From positions 4,014,001 to 4,078,000 of the forward strand of contig NZ_CP139715.1 in the NCBI RefSeq assembly GCF_034377285.1: a stretch of DNA of 64,000 nucleotides. The letters are read 5' to 3'. The notes below the pieces were generated by a model, which had not been told where the DNA came from, did no database searches, and was given only the letters and a program-made list of their open reading frames with translations. This document shows positions 29,392 through 38,869 of this stretch, in pieces (within the stretch, counting starts at the first letter, position 1; every line of letters begins with the position of its first letter). The position numbers and the translations under genes were made by a program. Source of the stretch: Thalassobaculum sp. OXR-137 (GTDB taxonomy: Bacteria > Pseudomonadota > Alphaproteobacteria > Thalassobaculales > Thalassobaculaceae).

Positions 29392-29747
29392 TCCAGGGCT
29401 CCCTTCTTCCATTCGTAGACGAAGCCGATCGTCAGCACCCCGAGGAACGCCATCATCGACCAGAAGCCGAACAGCCCGATATCCCCGAGCGACACCGCCC
29501 AGGGGAACAGGAAGGCCACTTCGAGGTCGAAGATGATGAACAGGATGGCGACCAGGTAGAACCGCACGTCGAACTGCCGGCGCGAATCATCGAAAGCCTC
29601 GAATCCGCACTCGTAGGCGGAGAGCTTTTCGGAGTCGGGCCGCTGGTGACCGACGACGAAGGATGCGGCCACGAAGACGGCCGACAATCCGATCGCGATC
29701 ACCAGGAACACCAGGATGGGCAGGTATTCGGTCAGCATGGCGTTCAT
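29382..29747 (-). CDS. nuoA: NADH-quinone oxidoreductase subunit A
   Basis: NuoA is a three-helix membrane subunit next to the quinone chamber. The 121-residue protein has [30 protein letters not shown]-type loop and helix segments and [12 protein letters not shown], both family marks. The ATG at 29747 has AAAGGGGA 7-8 bases upstream, which decides the start over upstream in-frame codons. It is the first gene of the complex I operon. Confidence 0.96.
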   Translation of the reverse strand: MNAMLTEYLPILVFLVIAIGLSAVFVAASFVVGHQRPDSEKLSAYECGFEAFDDSRRQFDVRFYLVAILFIIFDLEVAFLFPWAVSLGDIGLFGFWSMMAFLGVLTIGFVYEWKKGALEWE

Positions 29748-29835
29748 GGGGAAGTCCCCTTTTGTCTCTACGGCTTTAGTGCCGTTTTCCTGCGCACCGG
29801 GACGAGGTCCGGTCGCGCACCGCACAATGCGGCGG

Positions 29836-29841
29836 ACTATA
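29836..29841 (-). promoter_or_regulatory. possible -10 box of the nuo operon
   Basis: On the minus strand TATAGT lies about 90 bases ahead of the nuoA start. A TTGCAC close by is too near to be its -35 box, and the sequence 17 bases upstream matches poorly. The leader between it and nuoA has GC-rich inverted segments. Confidence 0.3.
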
Positions 29842-29973
29842 GTGCGGTGCAACCCGTTTCGGAAGGCCGTTGGTCGATTTCGAGGCGCGGCTTAAGCGCG
29901 CGGAACGGCCGTTCGCGCAAGGCGATACGTCCCCGGGCGGGGAGGTTTCCGACGTCATCGCTATGTCGAAGAG

Positions 29974-30050
29974 TGGCGGGAGTGACGGGACTCGAACCCG
30001 CGGCCTCTGGCGTGACAGGCCAGCGCTCTAACCAACTGAGCTACACCCCC
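29974..30050 (-). tRNA. tRNA-Asp (anticodon GTC)
   Basis: A complete cloverleaf of 77 bases including encoded CCA. The acceptor stem GGGGGTG pairs with CACTCCC (one G-U), the D arm is GCTC/GAGC, the anticodon stem CTGGC/GCCAG encloses the loop CTGTCAC with anticodon GTC, and the T arm is GCGGG-TTCGAGT-CCCGT. Confidence 0.97.
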
Positions 30051-30303
30051 TCCGGGAGACGTCGGGGCGGTTCGAAGTGTTTGCCGCCCGGCGTCGAGGG
30101 CCGTGGTGTACTCGCTACCCTGGGGGCTGTCAACAACCCTCGCTACGCTTTTTTGACGGTTTCCCCATCCGGTCGTCCGCGGGTCTCACAGACCCAAGGG
30201 ATCCTGCCGATCCGGTCCTGAAATTTTCGCCCGACGGTGCCGGGCCGCCCCATGCCGGGCGCTGTCCCCTTGCGGGCAAAAGACGCTAAACTGTTCGGGC
30301 ACC
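30051..30303. other. gene-free stretch upstream of the 30304 gene
   Basis: No coding frame is convincing here. There is a T-rich hexamer run near 30151 without a strong stem and a GC-rich segment rich in short inverted repeats before the next gene. No recognisable promoter pair was found. Confidence 0.35.
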
Positions 30304-30756
30304 ATGAAGACGGCCTTGGGAGGGCGCCTGTTGGACCAGATGAATGCCGGCGACTACGAGCGCCTCCTCAAGCTGATCAACATGCTGGGCAGCGACAGCG
30401 ACGGCGAGGTGCTGAACGCCACAATGGCGATCAACCGGCTGCTCAATGCCCACGGCCTCGCCTGGAGCGACATTCTGCTGCCGCGCAAGCTGCTGCCGGT
30501 GCGCGCCAATGCGCCGGAGGAAGCCGCGGCGGCCGCCCCGGCGGATCCGGAGACCATCGGTCCCCCGCCCCTGGGCCAGGCCACGCCGCAGCAGATGTAC
30601 GACCTGCTGCTGGCCAGCGGGAACGTGTCGGTGGACGCCAAGCGCGACATCCGACGGCTCGCCGACGCCATCAAGGCCGGCCGGCTCACCCCGGCGGCCC
30701 GCGGCGAACTGCAGACCATGTACAACTACGCCATCCTGCGCCGGACGCGAATCTGA
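30304..30756 (+). CDS. conserved-looking protein of unknown function
   Basis: A 150-residue soluble protein with no signal peptide or membrane segment. The N-terminal 60 residues are helical (YERLLKLINMLGS, LNATMAINRLLNAHGLAWSDILL), then an Ala/Pro linker (70-92), then a second helical part (TPQQMYDLLLASGN, RLADAIKAGRLTPAARGELQTMY). The first half resembles small alphaproteobacterial domains of unknown role. The ATG at 30304 has no good ribosome site. A TTG at 30331 has GGGAGG 7 bases upstream and an ATG follows at 30340, so the true protein may be 9-12 residues shorter. It lies 30 bases before the DUF2161 gene, probably as one unit. Confidence 0.6.
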   Translation: MKTALGGRLLDQMNAGDYERLLKLINMLGSDSDGEVLNATMAINRLLNAHGLAWSDILLPRKLLPVRANAPEEAAAAAPADPETIGPPPLGQATPQQMYDLLLASGNVSVDAKRDIRRLADAIKAGRLTPAARGELQTMYNYAILRRTRI

Positions 30757-30786
30757 GCCGGGACACCGGCCGGGAAGAGACAATCG

Positions 30787-31509
30787 GTGAAGGAATCGGA
30801 CCTCTATCTGCCGGTAAAGCGCTTCCTGGAGGCGCGCGGCTATGCCGTGAAGGCGGAGGTGAAGGGCTGCGACGTGGTCGCCCGCCTGCCGGATCCGGAC
30901 ACCCCTCCCCTGGTGGTCGAGCTGAAGACCGCCTTCTCCCTGGAGCTGGTGCTCCAGGGGATCAGCCGCCAGCGGCTCTCCGACGACGTCTACCTGGCCG
31001 TGCCGACGCCGGACACTCCGGCCAAGCGCAGGAACTGGCGCGGCCGTCGGCGCGCCCTGCTGCGGCTCTGCCGGCGCCTGGAGCTCGGACTGATGCTGGT
31101 GGACCCGGTCGCCGCGGATGCGACGCGGGCGGTGGAGATCGTCGTCGATCCGGGCCCCTACAAGCCGCGCCGCGACCGCAAGGCCCATCACCGGCTGGCC
31201 ACGGAGTTCGCCGCCCGCGTCGGCGATCCCAATCTCGGTGGGATCACCCGGCGCACCATCGTCACCGCCTACCGGCAGGACGCGATTCGCTGCGCGGCGG
31301 CCCTCGCTTCCGGCCCGCTCGCGGTCAAGGCGATTCGCGCCGGTGCCCGCGTCGAGCGGGCGGCCGACATCCTGCAGAAGAACCATTACGGCTGGTTCGA
31401 ACGCATCGCCCGCGGCACCTACCGGCTCACCGAGGCCGGTGAGGCGAGCCTGCGGGCGCATAGCGAGCAGGTGGAACAGCTCAAGGCCGCGGAAGACACC
31501 GCAGCCTGA
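30787..31509 (+). CDS. DUF2161-type putative PD-(D/E)XK phosphodiesterase
   Basis: A 240-residue soluble protein from a GTG start (GAAGAGA upstream). The N-terminal 110 residues have the order expected of a restriction-endonuclease-like fold: LYLPVKRFLEARGY, GCDVVAR (Asp), VVELKTAF (Glu-x-Lys) and LQGISRQRLSDDVYLAVP. This matches DUF2161, annotated as putative phosphodiesterases of the PD-(D/E)XK superfamily. The C-terminal half contains a winged-helix-like part ending GWFERIARGTYRLTEAG. The substrate and role are unknown. It follows the 30304 gene by 30 bases and the pair is framed by tRNA-Asp and tRNA-Val. Confidence 0.75.
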   Translation: MKESDLYLPVKRFLEARGYAVKAEVKGCDVVARLPDPDTPPLVVELKTAFSLELVLQGISRQRLSDDVYLAVPTPDTPAKRRNWRGRRRALLRLCRRLELGLMLVDPVAADATRAVEIVVDPGPYKPRRDRKAHHRLATEFAARVGDPNLGGITRRTIVTAYRQDAIRCAAALASGPLAVKAIRAGARVERAADILQKNHYGWFERIARGTYRLTEAGEASLRAHSEQVEQLKAAEDTAA

Positions 31510-31535
31510 TCGTATCCCGACGCTGTAAGGGTGGA

Positions 31536-31611
31536 TGGTGGGCGGTGACGGGTTCGAACCGCCGACCTAGCGGGTGTAAACCGCTCGCTCTCCCAGCTGA
31601 GCTAACCGCCC
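31536..31611 (-). tRNA. tRNA-Val (anticodon TAC)
   Basis: A complete 76-base cloverleaf including encoded CCA. The acceptor GGGCGGT/ACCGCCC is perfect, the D arm is GCTC/GAGC, the anticodon stem AGCGG/CCGCT encloses TTTACAC (anticodon TAC), and the T arm is GGCGG-TTCGAAC-CCGTC with one G-U pair. Confidence 0.97.
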
Positions 31612-31660
31612 CCAAAGAGACTTCCCCGACTTTCGCACAGCAGGCCGCGCGCCGGAAAAG

Positions 31661-31697
31661 AAAACGCCAGCCCCCCGCAGAAGGCTGGCGTTTTTGT
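31661..31697 (-). terminator. rho-independent terminator after the HU gene
   Basis: A perfect 12-base stem (31661-31672 with 31683-31694) with a 10-base loop. T-rich bases follow on both strands, so it can end HU transcription on the minus strand and also act against reading from the other side. It lies 20 bases past the HU stop. Confidence 0.85.
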
Positions 31698-31713
31698 ACT
31701 CCAGGAAACCGTC

Positions 31714-31986
31714 TTAGTTGACGGCGTCCTTCAGGCCCTTGCCCGGCTTGAACTTGGGCAGCTTGGAAGCCGGAATGCTGATCTTTTCGCCGGTGCGCGG
31801 GTTGCGGCCCTCGCTGGCGGCACGGGCCGCCACGGAGAAAGTGCCAAAACCGACGAGGCGAACGTCGCCGCCGGACTTCAGAACGCCGGTGATGGAGTCG
31901 AACACTGCGTCAACAGCCTTGGCCGCGTCGGACTTGGAGAGATCGGCCGCCTCGGCGACCTGAGCAATGAGATCATTCTTGTTCAC
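31714..31986 (-). CDS. hupB: DNA-binding protein HU
   Basis: HU is a small dimeric nucleoid protein that bends DNA. The 90-residue protein from a GTG start begins [13 protein letters not shown] and has [24 protein letters not shown], the beta-arm signature with the intercalating Pro, and a normal C-terminal helix. It lies downstream of lon, the usual place in this class. A 237-base leader with an AT-rich TATGAT element precedes it. Confidence 0.96.
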   Translation of the reverse strand: MNKNDLIAQVAEAADLSKSDAAKAVDAVFDSITGVLKSGGDVRLVGFGTFSVAARAASEGRNPRTGEKISIPASKLPKFKPGKGLKDAVN

Positions 31987-32223
31987 TTTAAGAGCCCCCC
32001 AATGTGGCTGGGTAAATCATAAATGGCGTCGTCTGGGCAACGCTAGCGGCCCAGACTCTATGCCGCTCATTCCGCGTCCGTCAACGTTCCTGAGGACCAG
32101 AATTCAAGGTTTTCTGCGGTTTTCGAGCTTGACTTCAAAGCAAGATCCCCACCCGACCTCCCAAATGCAACCGGCCGCTGCACTGGGCAAGCGGCCGGAG
32201 AAGCATATAGGGAGCGCAAGGGT

Positions 32224-34638
32224 TTAGTGCGTCACGACGCCTTCGACCCCTTCGCCTTTCGGTGTCTTCGACAGACCTTCGATATCGGCCTTATCCGGAT
32301 CGAGGGTCGCCGGATCGATCGGAACCGGCTGCGACGTCAGCGCATGGCCGATCACCTCGTCGACCGTGCCCACAGGGATAATCTTCATGCCCTGCTTGAC
32401 GTTATCCGGAATCTCCGTGAGGTCCTTCTCGTTATCGCGCGGGATCAGGACGGTCTTCAGACCCCCGCGCAGGGCGGCCAGAAGCTTCTCCTTCAGCCCG
32501 CCGATCGGCAGAACCCGGCCGCGCAGCGTGATCTCGCCGGTCATCGCCACGTCCCGGCGCACCGGAATTCCGGTGAGCACCGAGACGATCGACGTCACCA
32601 TCGCCACGCCGGCCGACGGACCGTCCTTCGGGGTCGCCCCTTCGGGAACGTGCACGTGGATGTCGCGGGTCTCGATCACCTTGGGCTGGATGCCGAAGGT
32701 CAGCGAGCGCGACTTCACGAACGACTCGGCCGCCTGGACCGATTCCTTCATGACGTCCCCGAGCTTGCCGGTGGAGGTGACCTTGCCCTTGCCCGGCAGG
32801 GTCAGCGCCTCTATCGACAGCAGCTCGCCGCCGACTTCGGTCCAGGCCAGACCGGTGGTCACGCCGACCAGATCGGTTTCCTCGACCTCGCCATAGCGGT
32901 AGCGACGCACGCCCGCGAACTTGTCCAGGTTCTTCGGCGTGACGGCGACCTTCTTCTTGCCGTTCTGCACGATCTCCTTGACCGCCTTACGGGCCAGATT
33001 GGCCAGCTCGCGCTCCAGGTTCCGCACGCCCGCCTCGCGGGTGTAGTAGCGGATCAGGTCGTACAAAGCCTCGTCTGTGATCGTCCACTCGCCCTTGCGC
33101 AGACCATGATCGACGATCTGCTTCTCGATCAAGTGACGGCGCGCGATCTGGACCTTCTCGTCCTCGGTGTAGCCCGAGAGCCGGATGATCTCCATGCGGT
33201 CGAGCAGCGGCTGCGGCATGCGCAGCGTGTTCGCCGTGGTCACGAACATCACGTCCGACAGGTCGTAATCGACCTCCAGATAGTGGTCCTGGAAGCTGTT
33301 GTTCTGCTCCGGATCGAGCACTTCCAGAAGCGCCGAGGACGGGTCGCCCCGATAGTCCTGGCCGAGCTTGTCGATCTCGTCGAGCAGGAACAGCGGGTTC
33401 GAGGTCTTGGCCTTCTTCATGCCCTGGATGACCTTGCCCGGCAGCGCGCCGATATAGGTCCGCCGGTGACCGCGGATCTCGGCCTCGTCCCGCACGCCGC
33501 CGAGCGACATGCGCACGAAGTTGCGGCCGGTCGCCTTGGCGATCGACTTGCCGAGCGAGGTCTTGCCGACACCCGGAGGGCCGACGAGGCACAGGATCGG
33601 GCCCTTCACCTTGCCGACGCGGGCCTGCACGGCGAGATACTCCAGGATCCGTTCCTTGACCTTCTCCAGACCGTAATGGTCGGCATCGAGCACGACCTCG
33701 GCATGGGAGATGTCCTTCTTCACCTTGGAGCGCTTCTTCCAGGGAATGTTGACCAGCCAGTCGAGGTAGTTGCGCACCACCGTCGCTTCGGCGGACATCG
33801 GGCTCATGTTGCGGAGCTTCTTGAACTCCTGCAGCGCCTTGTCCTTGGCTTCCTTGGACAGCTTGGTCTTGTGGATCTGCTCTTCCAGCTCCGCCAGGTC
33901 GTCGCGGCCGTCGTCAGACTCGCCGAGTTCCTTCTGAATGGCCTTCATCTGCTCATTCAAATAGTACTCGCGCTGGGTCTTCTCCATCTGCCGCTTCACG
34001 CGGGTGCGGATGCGCTTTTCGACCTGGAGAACGCCGATCTCGCCTTCCATGAAGCCGTAGACACGCTCCAGGCGGTCCATCACGGCGGCGGTTTCCAGCA
34101 GTTCCTGCTTGTCGGAAATCTTCAGCGCGAGATGCGAGGCGACCGTATCGGCGAGCTTCGCCGGCTCCTCGATCTGGTTCACCGACACCAGGACTTCCGG
34201 CGGGATCTTCTTGTTGAGTTTGATGTACTGCTCGAACTGACCCACCACCGCGCGGGACAGGGCTTCGACCTCCTGGTCGTCGCCGGCGTCTTCATCGATG
34301 ATCTCCGCCTCGGCCTCGAAAAAGGCGACGGTGGAGGTGTAGCGGTGGATCTTCGCGCGCTGTCCGCCCTCGACCAGCACCTTAACGGTGCCGTCCGGGA
34401 GCTTCAGCAGCTGCAGAACGGTCCCGATCGTGCCGATGTCGTAGATGTCGCCCGGCGCGGGATCGTCGTCAGCGGCATTGCGCTGCGTTACGAGCAGGAT
34501 CTTCTTGTCGTCCTGCATCACGTCCTCGAGCGCCCGCACCGACTTATCGCGCCCTACGAAGAGCGGCACGATCATGTGCGGGAACACCACGATGTCCCGG
34601 AGCGGGAGGACGGGGTAGACCTCGTTTCCTGCGGTCAC
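32224..34638 (-). CDS. lon: ATP-dependent protease Lon
   Basis: Lon unfolds and degrades damaged and regulatory proteins. The 804-residue protein starts at a GTG and has the LAN domain ([24 protein letters not shown]), a coiled coil (about 190-270), the AAA+ module with Walker [12 protein letters not shown] (about 353) and LLDEIDKL, and the C-terminal protease domain with the catalytic Ser in DGPSAGVAM (about 675) and the Lys in [10 protein letters not shown]. It belongs to the tig-clpP-clpX-lon cluster. Confidence 0.97.
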   Translation of the reverse strand: MTAGNEVYPVLPLRDIVVFPHMIVPLFVGRDKSVRALEDVMQDDKKILLVTQRNAADDDPAPGDIYDIGTIGTVLQLLKLPDGTVKVLVEGGQRAKIHRYTSTVAFFEAEAEIIDEDAGDDQEVEALSRAVVGQFEQYIKLNKKIPPEVLVSVNQIEEPAKLADTVASHLALKISDKQELLETAAVMDRLERVYGFMEGEIGVLQVEKRIRTRVKRQMEKTQREYYLNEQMKAIQKELGESDDGRDDLAELEEQIHKTKLSKEAKDKALQEFKKLRNMSPMSAEATVVRNYLDWLVNIPWKKRSKVKKDISHAEVVLDADHYGLEKVKERILEYLAVQARVGKVKGPILCLVGPPGVGKTSLGKSIAKATGRNFVRMSLGGVRDEAEIRGHRRTYIGALPGKVIQGMKKAKTSNPLFLLDEIDKLGQDYRGDPSSALLEVLDPEQNNSFQDHYLEVDYDLSDVMFVTTANTLRMPQPLLDRMEIIRLSGYTEDEKVQIARRHLIEKQIVDHGLRKGEWTITDEALYDLIRYYTREAGVRNLERELANLARKAVKEIVQNGKKKVAVTPKNLDKFAGVRRYRYGEVEETDLVGVTTGLAWTEVGGELLSIEALTLPGKGKVTSTGKLGDVMKESVQAAESFVKSRSLTFGIQPKVIETRDIHVHVPEGATPKDGPSAGVAMVTSIVSVLTGIPVRRDVAMTGEITLRGRVLPIGGLKEKLLAALRGGLKTVLIPRDNEKDLTEIPDNVKQGMKIIPVGTVDEVIGHALTSQPVPIDPATLDPDKADIEGLSKTPKGEGVEGVVTH

Positions 34639-34767
34639 GTCAAATGGCCTCGATATAAGCGCCTCCCCCGTGTCGAAAGTGTATCGGCGTCACACAGGGC
34701 GGGGGATGAACCCTGCGCACGAGGACATTAAGTGGCGCGCGGACCCCCGAGGATCAAGGCGTCCGGC

Positions 34768-36045
34768 TCACGCGCCCGCGTTTGCGTCCTCTCGGCGTTC
34801 GCCATGGACGAAGATCGGCTTCGCGCCCGCAGAGACCACATCACCGTTGATGATGATCTCCTCGACGTCGTCGGCCCCCGGCAAGTCGTACATGGGATCG
34901 AGCAGAATGCTCTCCATGATCGACCGCAGGCCGCGGGCGCCGGTCTTGCGCTCGATGGCCTTCTTGGCGATGGCTGACAGCGCGTCCTCGCGGAACTCGA
35001 GCTTCACGTCCTCCATCTCGAACAGCCGCTGGTACTGCTTGACCAGGGCGTTCTTCGGCTTGGTGAGGATCTCGATCAGCGCCTCTTCGTCCAGGTCCTC
35101 CAGGGTCGCAATGACCGGCAGACGGCCCACGAATTCCGGGATCAGACCGAACTTCAGCAGATCCTCCGGCTCGACCTCGCGCAGGATCTCGCCCGTGCGG
35201 CGGTCGTCCGGCGCCCGGACATCGGCGCCGAAGCCGATGGACGAGCCCTTGGAGCGGTTGGAGATGATCTTCTCCAGCCCGGCGAAGGCACCGCCGCAGA
35301 TGAACAGGATGTTGGTCGTATCCACCTGCAGGAACTCCTGCTGCGGATGTTTGCGGCCGCCCTGGGGGGGCACGCTGGCGACCGTGCCTTCCATGATCTT
35401 CAGCAGCGCCTGCTGCACGCCCTCGCCCGACACGTCGCGGGTGATCGAGGGGTTGTCCGACTTGCGGCTGATCTTGTCGACCTCGTCGATATAGACGATG
35501 CCGCGCTGCGCCCGCTCGACGTTGTAGTCGGCCGACTGCAGCAGCTTGAGGATGATGTTCTCCACATCCTCGCCGACATAGCCGGCTTCGGTGAGGGTGG
35601 TCGCGTCGGCCATCGTGAACGGAACGTCGATGATCCGGGCCAGCGTCTGCGCCAACAGGGTCTTGCCGCAGCCGGTCGGGCCGATCAGCAGGATGTTGGA
35701 CTTCGCCAGCTCCACATCGTTGTTCTTCGCCCCGTGGGCCAAGCGCTTGTAGTGGTTATGCACCGCCACCGACAGGATACGCTTCGCGGTGTACTGGCCG
35801 ATCACGTAATCGTCCAGCACCGTGCAGATATCCTGGGGGGTGGGCACACCGTCGCGGGACTTCACCAGCGTGGTCTTATGTTCCTCGCGGATGATGTCCA
35901 TGCACAGCTCGACACACTCGTCGCAGATGAACACCGTCGGGCCCGCGATAAGCTTGCGGACCTCGTGCTGACTCTTTCCGCAGAAGGAGCAGTAGAGGGT
36001 GTTCTTGGACTCGCTGGAGCCGCTGCCGCTACCAGATTTGCTCAT
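34768..36045 (-). CDS. clpX: ClpX ATPase, specificity subunit of ClpXP
   Basis: ClpX recognises, unfolds and feeds proteins to ClpP. The 425-residue protein has the N-terminal C4 zinc-binding domain (YCSFCGKS ... ICDECVELC, residues 18-47), Walker [13 protein letters not shown] (about 121), YIDEVDKI, the IGF loop for ClpP docking ([10 protein letters not shown]) and the RGLRSIME sensor 2 region. It lies 164 bases downstream of clpP, with a 12-base palindrome GCGGTATACCGC (36151-36162) in the gap. Confidence 0.97.
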   Translation of the reverse strand: MSKSGSGSGSSESKNTLYCSFCGKSQHEVRKLIAGPTVFICDECVELCMDIIREEHKTTLVKSRDGVPTPQDICTVLDDYVIGQYTAKRILSVAVHNHYKRLAHGAKNNDVELAKSNILLIGPTGCGKTLLAQTLARIIDVPFTMADATTLTEAGYVGEDVENIILKLLQSADYNVERAQRGIVYIDEVDKISRKSDNPSITRDVSGEGVQQALLKIMEGTVASVPPQGGRKHPQQEFLQVDTTNILFICGGAFAGLEKIISNRSKGSSIGFGADVRAPDDRRTGEILREVEPEDLLKFGLIPEFVGRLPVIATLEDLDEEALIEILTKPKNALVKQYQRLFEMEDVKLEFREDALSAIAKKAIERKTGARGLRSIMESILLDPMYDLPGADDVEEIIINGDVVSAGAKPIFVHGERREDANAGA

Positions 36046-36209
36046 GGTTCTCGGCCCTGTTTACCTGTTCCATCGGTTCTATGTTAGCCACCCGGCCCGC
36101 ATAGTCACAATGCGAAATATCCCACGACGCCGGTAAATAACCCCTTACCAGCGGTATACCGCGAGAAACCGGATTCAGCTTTTCGTATAGGAAGGACAAT
36201 CCGCGACCG

Positions 36210-36845
36210 TCAGCCGGCGCCGTCTTCCACGGGACTCGCACGCTTGTCGATCACCTGATCGATAATGCCGAAGCCCTTCGCGGCCTCCGGAGTCATGAAG
36301 TTGTCGCGCTCCATGGCCTTCTCGATATCGTCAAGCTTCTGACCCGTGTGCTTCACGTAGATCTCGTTCAGACGGGCACGCACCGCGAGGATCTCGCGGG
36401 CATGGATCTCGATGTCGGTCGCCTGGCCCTGGAACCCGCCGGACGGCTGGTGAACCATGATCCGGGCGTTCGGCAGCGCATAACGCTTGCCCTGCGCACC
36501 GGCGGTCAGCAGCAGCGAGCCCATGGAGGCGGCCTGGCCGATGCAGACGGTCGACACGTCGGGACGGATGTACTCCATGGTGTCGTACATCGCGAGACCC
36601 GAGGTCACCACGCCGCCCGGCGAGTTGATGTACATGGAGATGTCCTTGGTCGGGTTCTCCGCTTCCAGGAACAGAAGCTGAGCGCAGACCACGCTGGCGA
36701 CCGCGTCGTTCACCGGACCCATCACGAAGATGATCCGCTCCTTGAGGAGGCGCGAGTAGATGTCGTACGCGCGCTCGCCGCGGTTGGTCTGTTCGACCAC
36801 CATCGGCACCAGGGAGTTCATGTAGATATCGGCCGGGTTGGCCAT
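36210..36845 (-). CDS. clpP: ClpP protease, proteolytic subunit
   Basis: ClpP forms the barrel-shaped serine protease of ClpXP. The 211-residue protein has the catalytic Ser107 in GQAASMGS and His132 in MVHQPSGG, with the Asp in the DNFMTPEEA-like segment (here [17 protein letters not shown]). The N-terminal propeptide is short. It lies between tig and clpX. Confidence 0.97.
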   Translation of the reverse strand: MANPADIYMNSLVPMVVEQTNRGERAYDIYSRLLKERIIFVMGPVNDAVASVVCAQLLFLEAENPTKDISMYINSPGGVVTSGLAMYDTMEYIRPDVSTVCIGQAASMGSLLLTAGAQGKRYALPNARIMVHQPSGGFQGQATDIEIHAREILAVRARLNEIYVKHTGQKLDDIEKAMERDNFMTPEAAKGFGIIDQVIDKRASPVEDGAG

Positions 36846-36966
36846 CGTGCCTCTTCCTTCGTCCGGTTGGTCGCGGGCCGTTGCCCGACCCCTCTACTGT
36901 CACGTCCCCTTAATATGGGTCGTCGGAAGCGCCGGCACCAGTGTGTCGGTTGCCGGCGCGCTCCGG

Positions 36967-38547
36967 TCAGTCGTCGCCGTCCGCCTCGGCGTCGGACTCG
37001 TCGGCCTTCTTCTTCGACTTCGAGGCCGTCTTCGCCTTGGAGGAAGCCGCCTTCGGCTTCGCCGCGGCCTTCTTCTTGGCCGGCTTCTTGTCGGCGTCGT
37101 CCGCCGTCTCCGCACCCTCGTCCTCGGCGTCCGGATCGCGGAACAGCTCCTCGGCGGTGACGGTCTTCTCGGTCACCTTGGCCATCTCGACCACGAAGTC
37201 GACGACCTTGTCCTCGAACAGCGGCGCACGGACCTGGGCCAGGGCCTGCGGGTTCTTCTGGTAGTAGTCGAAGACGAACCGCTCCTGACCCGGGAATCGG
37301 GCAGCCTGCTCCTGGATCGCGCGGGACACTTCCTCGTCGGTCACCTGGATGTTGTTCTGGCGGCCGACCTCGGACAGCAGCAGGCCCAGGCGCACGCGGC
37401 GCTCGGCGATGCCGCGGTACTCGGCGCGGTCTTCCTCGCTGAGCTTCTTCTCGTCGGCGTCGTGACCGGCATCATGATCATGGGCGTGATCGTGGTCATG
37501 ATCATGGTCGTGGTCATGCCCGTGATCATGGTCATGGTCATGGTCATGGTCATGGTCGTGATCCTGGGCCGCCTCGCCGCCCGAGTGATGGACGACCTGA
37601 TGCACGATGCCCTTGTACTCCTCCTCCACCATCTTCGGCGGAACCTCGAAGGAGTGCTTCTCGGCCAGGATATCGAGGAGCTGACGCTTCATGCGGGTGC
37701 GCGTGGCGGTCAGGTACTCGCCCTTCATCTGCTCGCCGATCGCCTCTTTCAGGGCGTCCAGCGTGTCCAGGCCGAAGCGCTGGGCGAAGGCGTCGTCGAT
37801 CTCGACCGGCTTCGGCTCGCGGATTTCCTTCACGGTGACGTCGAACACCGCTTCCTTACCGGCCAGGTGCGACGCCTGGTAGTCGTCCGGGAAGTTGACG
37901 GTGACGGCCTTCTCCTCGCCGGCATTCACGCCGACGAGCTGGTCCTCGAAGCCCGGAATGAAGGTGTTGGAGCCGAGCTCCAGGTGATGCCCCTCGGCGG
38001 CGCCGCCGTCGAAGGCCTCACCGTCGATCTTGCCGACGAAATCGATGACCACGACGTCGCCGGTGGCGGCCGGACGGGCCTCCTCGATCGGGGCCGACTC
38101 CTTCTGGCCTTCCGACATGCGCTTCAGCGCGTCGTTGATGTCGTCCTCGCTCGGCTCGGCGACGACGCGCTCCAGCTCGAGCGTGGAGAAATCGACGGTC
38201 TCGATCTCCGGCATCAGCTCGACCGAGAGCTTGTACTCCAGGTCCTTGCCCTTCTCGTAGGAGGTGATCTCCACGTTGGGCTGGGAGGCCGGACGCAGGT
38301 CGCGCTCGTCGAGGGCGCGCTGGGAGCTCTCGTTGACCGACTTCTCGATCACCTCGCCCAGCAGCGAGTCGCCGTAGCGCTGGCGCAGCAGGGCCGGCGG
38401 CACCTTGCCCGGACGGAAGCCGGGCATATTCACCTGCGGCGCGAGCTCGACCAGACGGCCGTTCAGCTCCGCGTCCAGATCCGCCGCCGGAATGATGATG
38501 GTGAATTCGCGCGTCAGTCCCTCGTTGAGGGTTTCGTTCACTTGCAT
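36967..38547 (-). CDS. tig: trigger factor with a His/Asp-rich insertion
   Basis: Trigger factor is the ribosome-bound chaperone and prolyl isomerase that meets nascent chains. The protein is 526 residues, clearly longer than the usual 430-470. It has the ribosome-binding N domain (FRPGKVPPALLRQRYG), the FKBP-type domain (about 150-245; DVVVIDFVGKIDGEAFDGG, FIPGFEDQLVGV) and the C-terminal chaperone domain. Two additions stand out: an insertion at about 328-362 with 16 His, mostly as alternating Asp-His, and a Lys/Ala-rich acidic-ended tail from about 470. The insertion may bind metal ions; this is inference. The chosen ATG at 38547 gives MQVNETLNEGL, the normal N terminus, with AAGGA-like sequence upstream. 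Confidence 0.95.
   Translation of the reverse strand: MQVNETLNEGLTREFTIIIPAADLDAELNGRLVELAPQVNMPGFRPGKVPPALLRQRYGDSLLGEVIEKSVNESSQRALDERDLRPASQPNVEITSYEKGKDLEYKLSVELMPEIETVDFSTLELERVVAEPSEDDINDALKRMSEGQKESAPIEEARPAATGDVVVIDFVGKIDGEAFDGGAAEGHHLELGSNTFIPGFEDQLVGVNAGEEKAVTVNFPDDYQASHLAGKEAVFDVTVKEIREPKPVEIDDAFAQRFGLDTLDALKEAIGEQMKGEYLTATRTRMKRQLLDILAEKHSFEVPPKMVEEEYKGIVHQVVHHSGGEAAQDHDHDHDHDHDHDHGHDHDHDHDHDHAHDHDAGHDADEKKLSEEDRAEYRGIAERRVRLGLLLSEVGRQNNIQVTDEEVSRAIQEQAARFPGQERFVFDYYQKNPQALAQVRAPLFEDKVVDFVVEMAKVTEKTVTAEELFRDPDAEDEGAETADDADKKPAKKKAAAKPKAASSKAKTASKSKKKADESDAEADGDD
37455..37566 (-). repeat. in-frame hexamer repeat coding the Asp-His tract of tig
   Basis: The segment is made of GAYCAY hexamers (minus strand) in imperfect tandem, encoding seven Asp-His units, a Gly-His, five more Asp-His, then Ala-His, Asp-His and AGH. 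Both codons of each residue are mixed (GAC/GAT, CAC/CAT), so the tract is not a recent pure slippage product, although the five central GACCAT units are identical and could vary in number. Confidence 0.9.
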
Positions 38548-38632
38548 AAGGAAAAATCCCGCTCGAACAGGGCCATTTTTGTGGCGTGGGCCAGTGTGTC
38601 TCTTCCCCGGCTGAGCGCGCGTCCTGGCCGCA

Positions 38633-38717
38633 TGGTGCGGGTGGAGGGACTTGAACCCCCATGGCTTGCGCCACTGGAACCTAAATCCAGCGTGTCTACC
38701 ATTTCCACCACACCCGC
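38633..38717 (-). tRNA. tRNA-Leu (anticodon TAG)
   Basis: An 85-base class II tRNA with encoded CCA. The acceptor is GCGGGTG/CACCCGC, the anticodon stem CTGGA/TCCAG encloses TTTAGGT (anticodon TAG), a long variable arm follows (GTGGCGCAAGCCAT region), and the T arm has GGTTCAAGT. It lies between tig and the malonyl-CoA decarboxylase gene. The rest of this 322-base gap shows no gene. Confidence 0.97.
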
Positions 38718-38869
38718 GCCGGGCAAACGCGCCCACATTGGGGACGCGCACTGCTATATGACGGCGGGGGCGACGTCAACCGTGCCCGGGGCCGCGCGGC
38801 CGGCGAACGCCTGGACAACCGCCGCAAAGCGCCTGTCGGCGGCCCCCGCCGGACGTCACGCCGTCAGGG

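Noticed and set aside
34651-34679. Heat-shock-like promoter before lon (CTTT, 16 bases, CTTATATCG on the minus strand)
   Set aside because: Its predicted start would leave only about 5 bases before the GTG start codon, too short to include the ribosome site seen near it.
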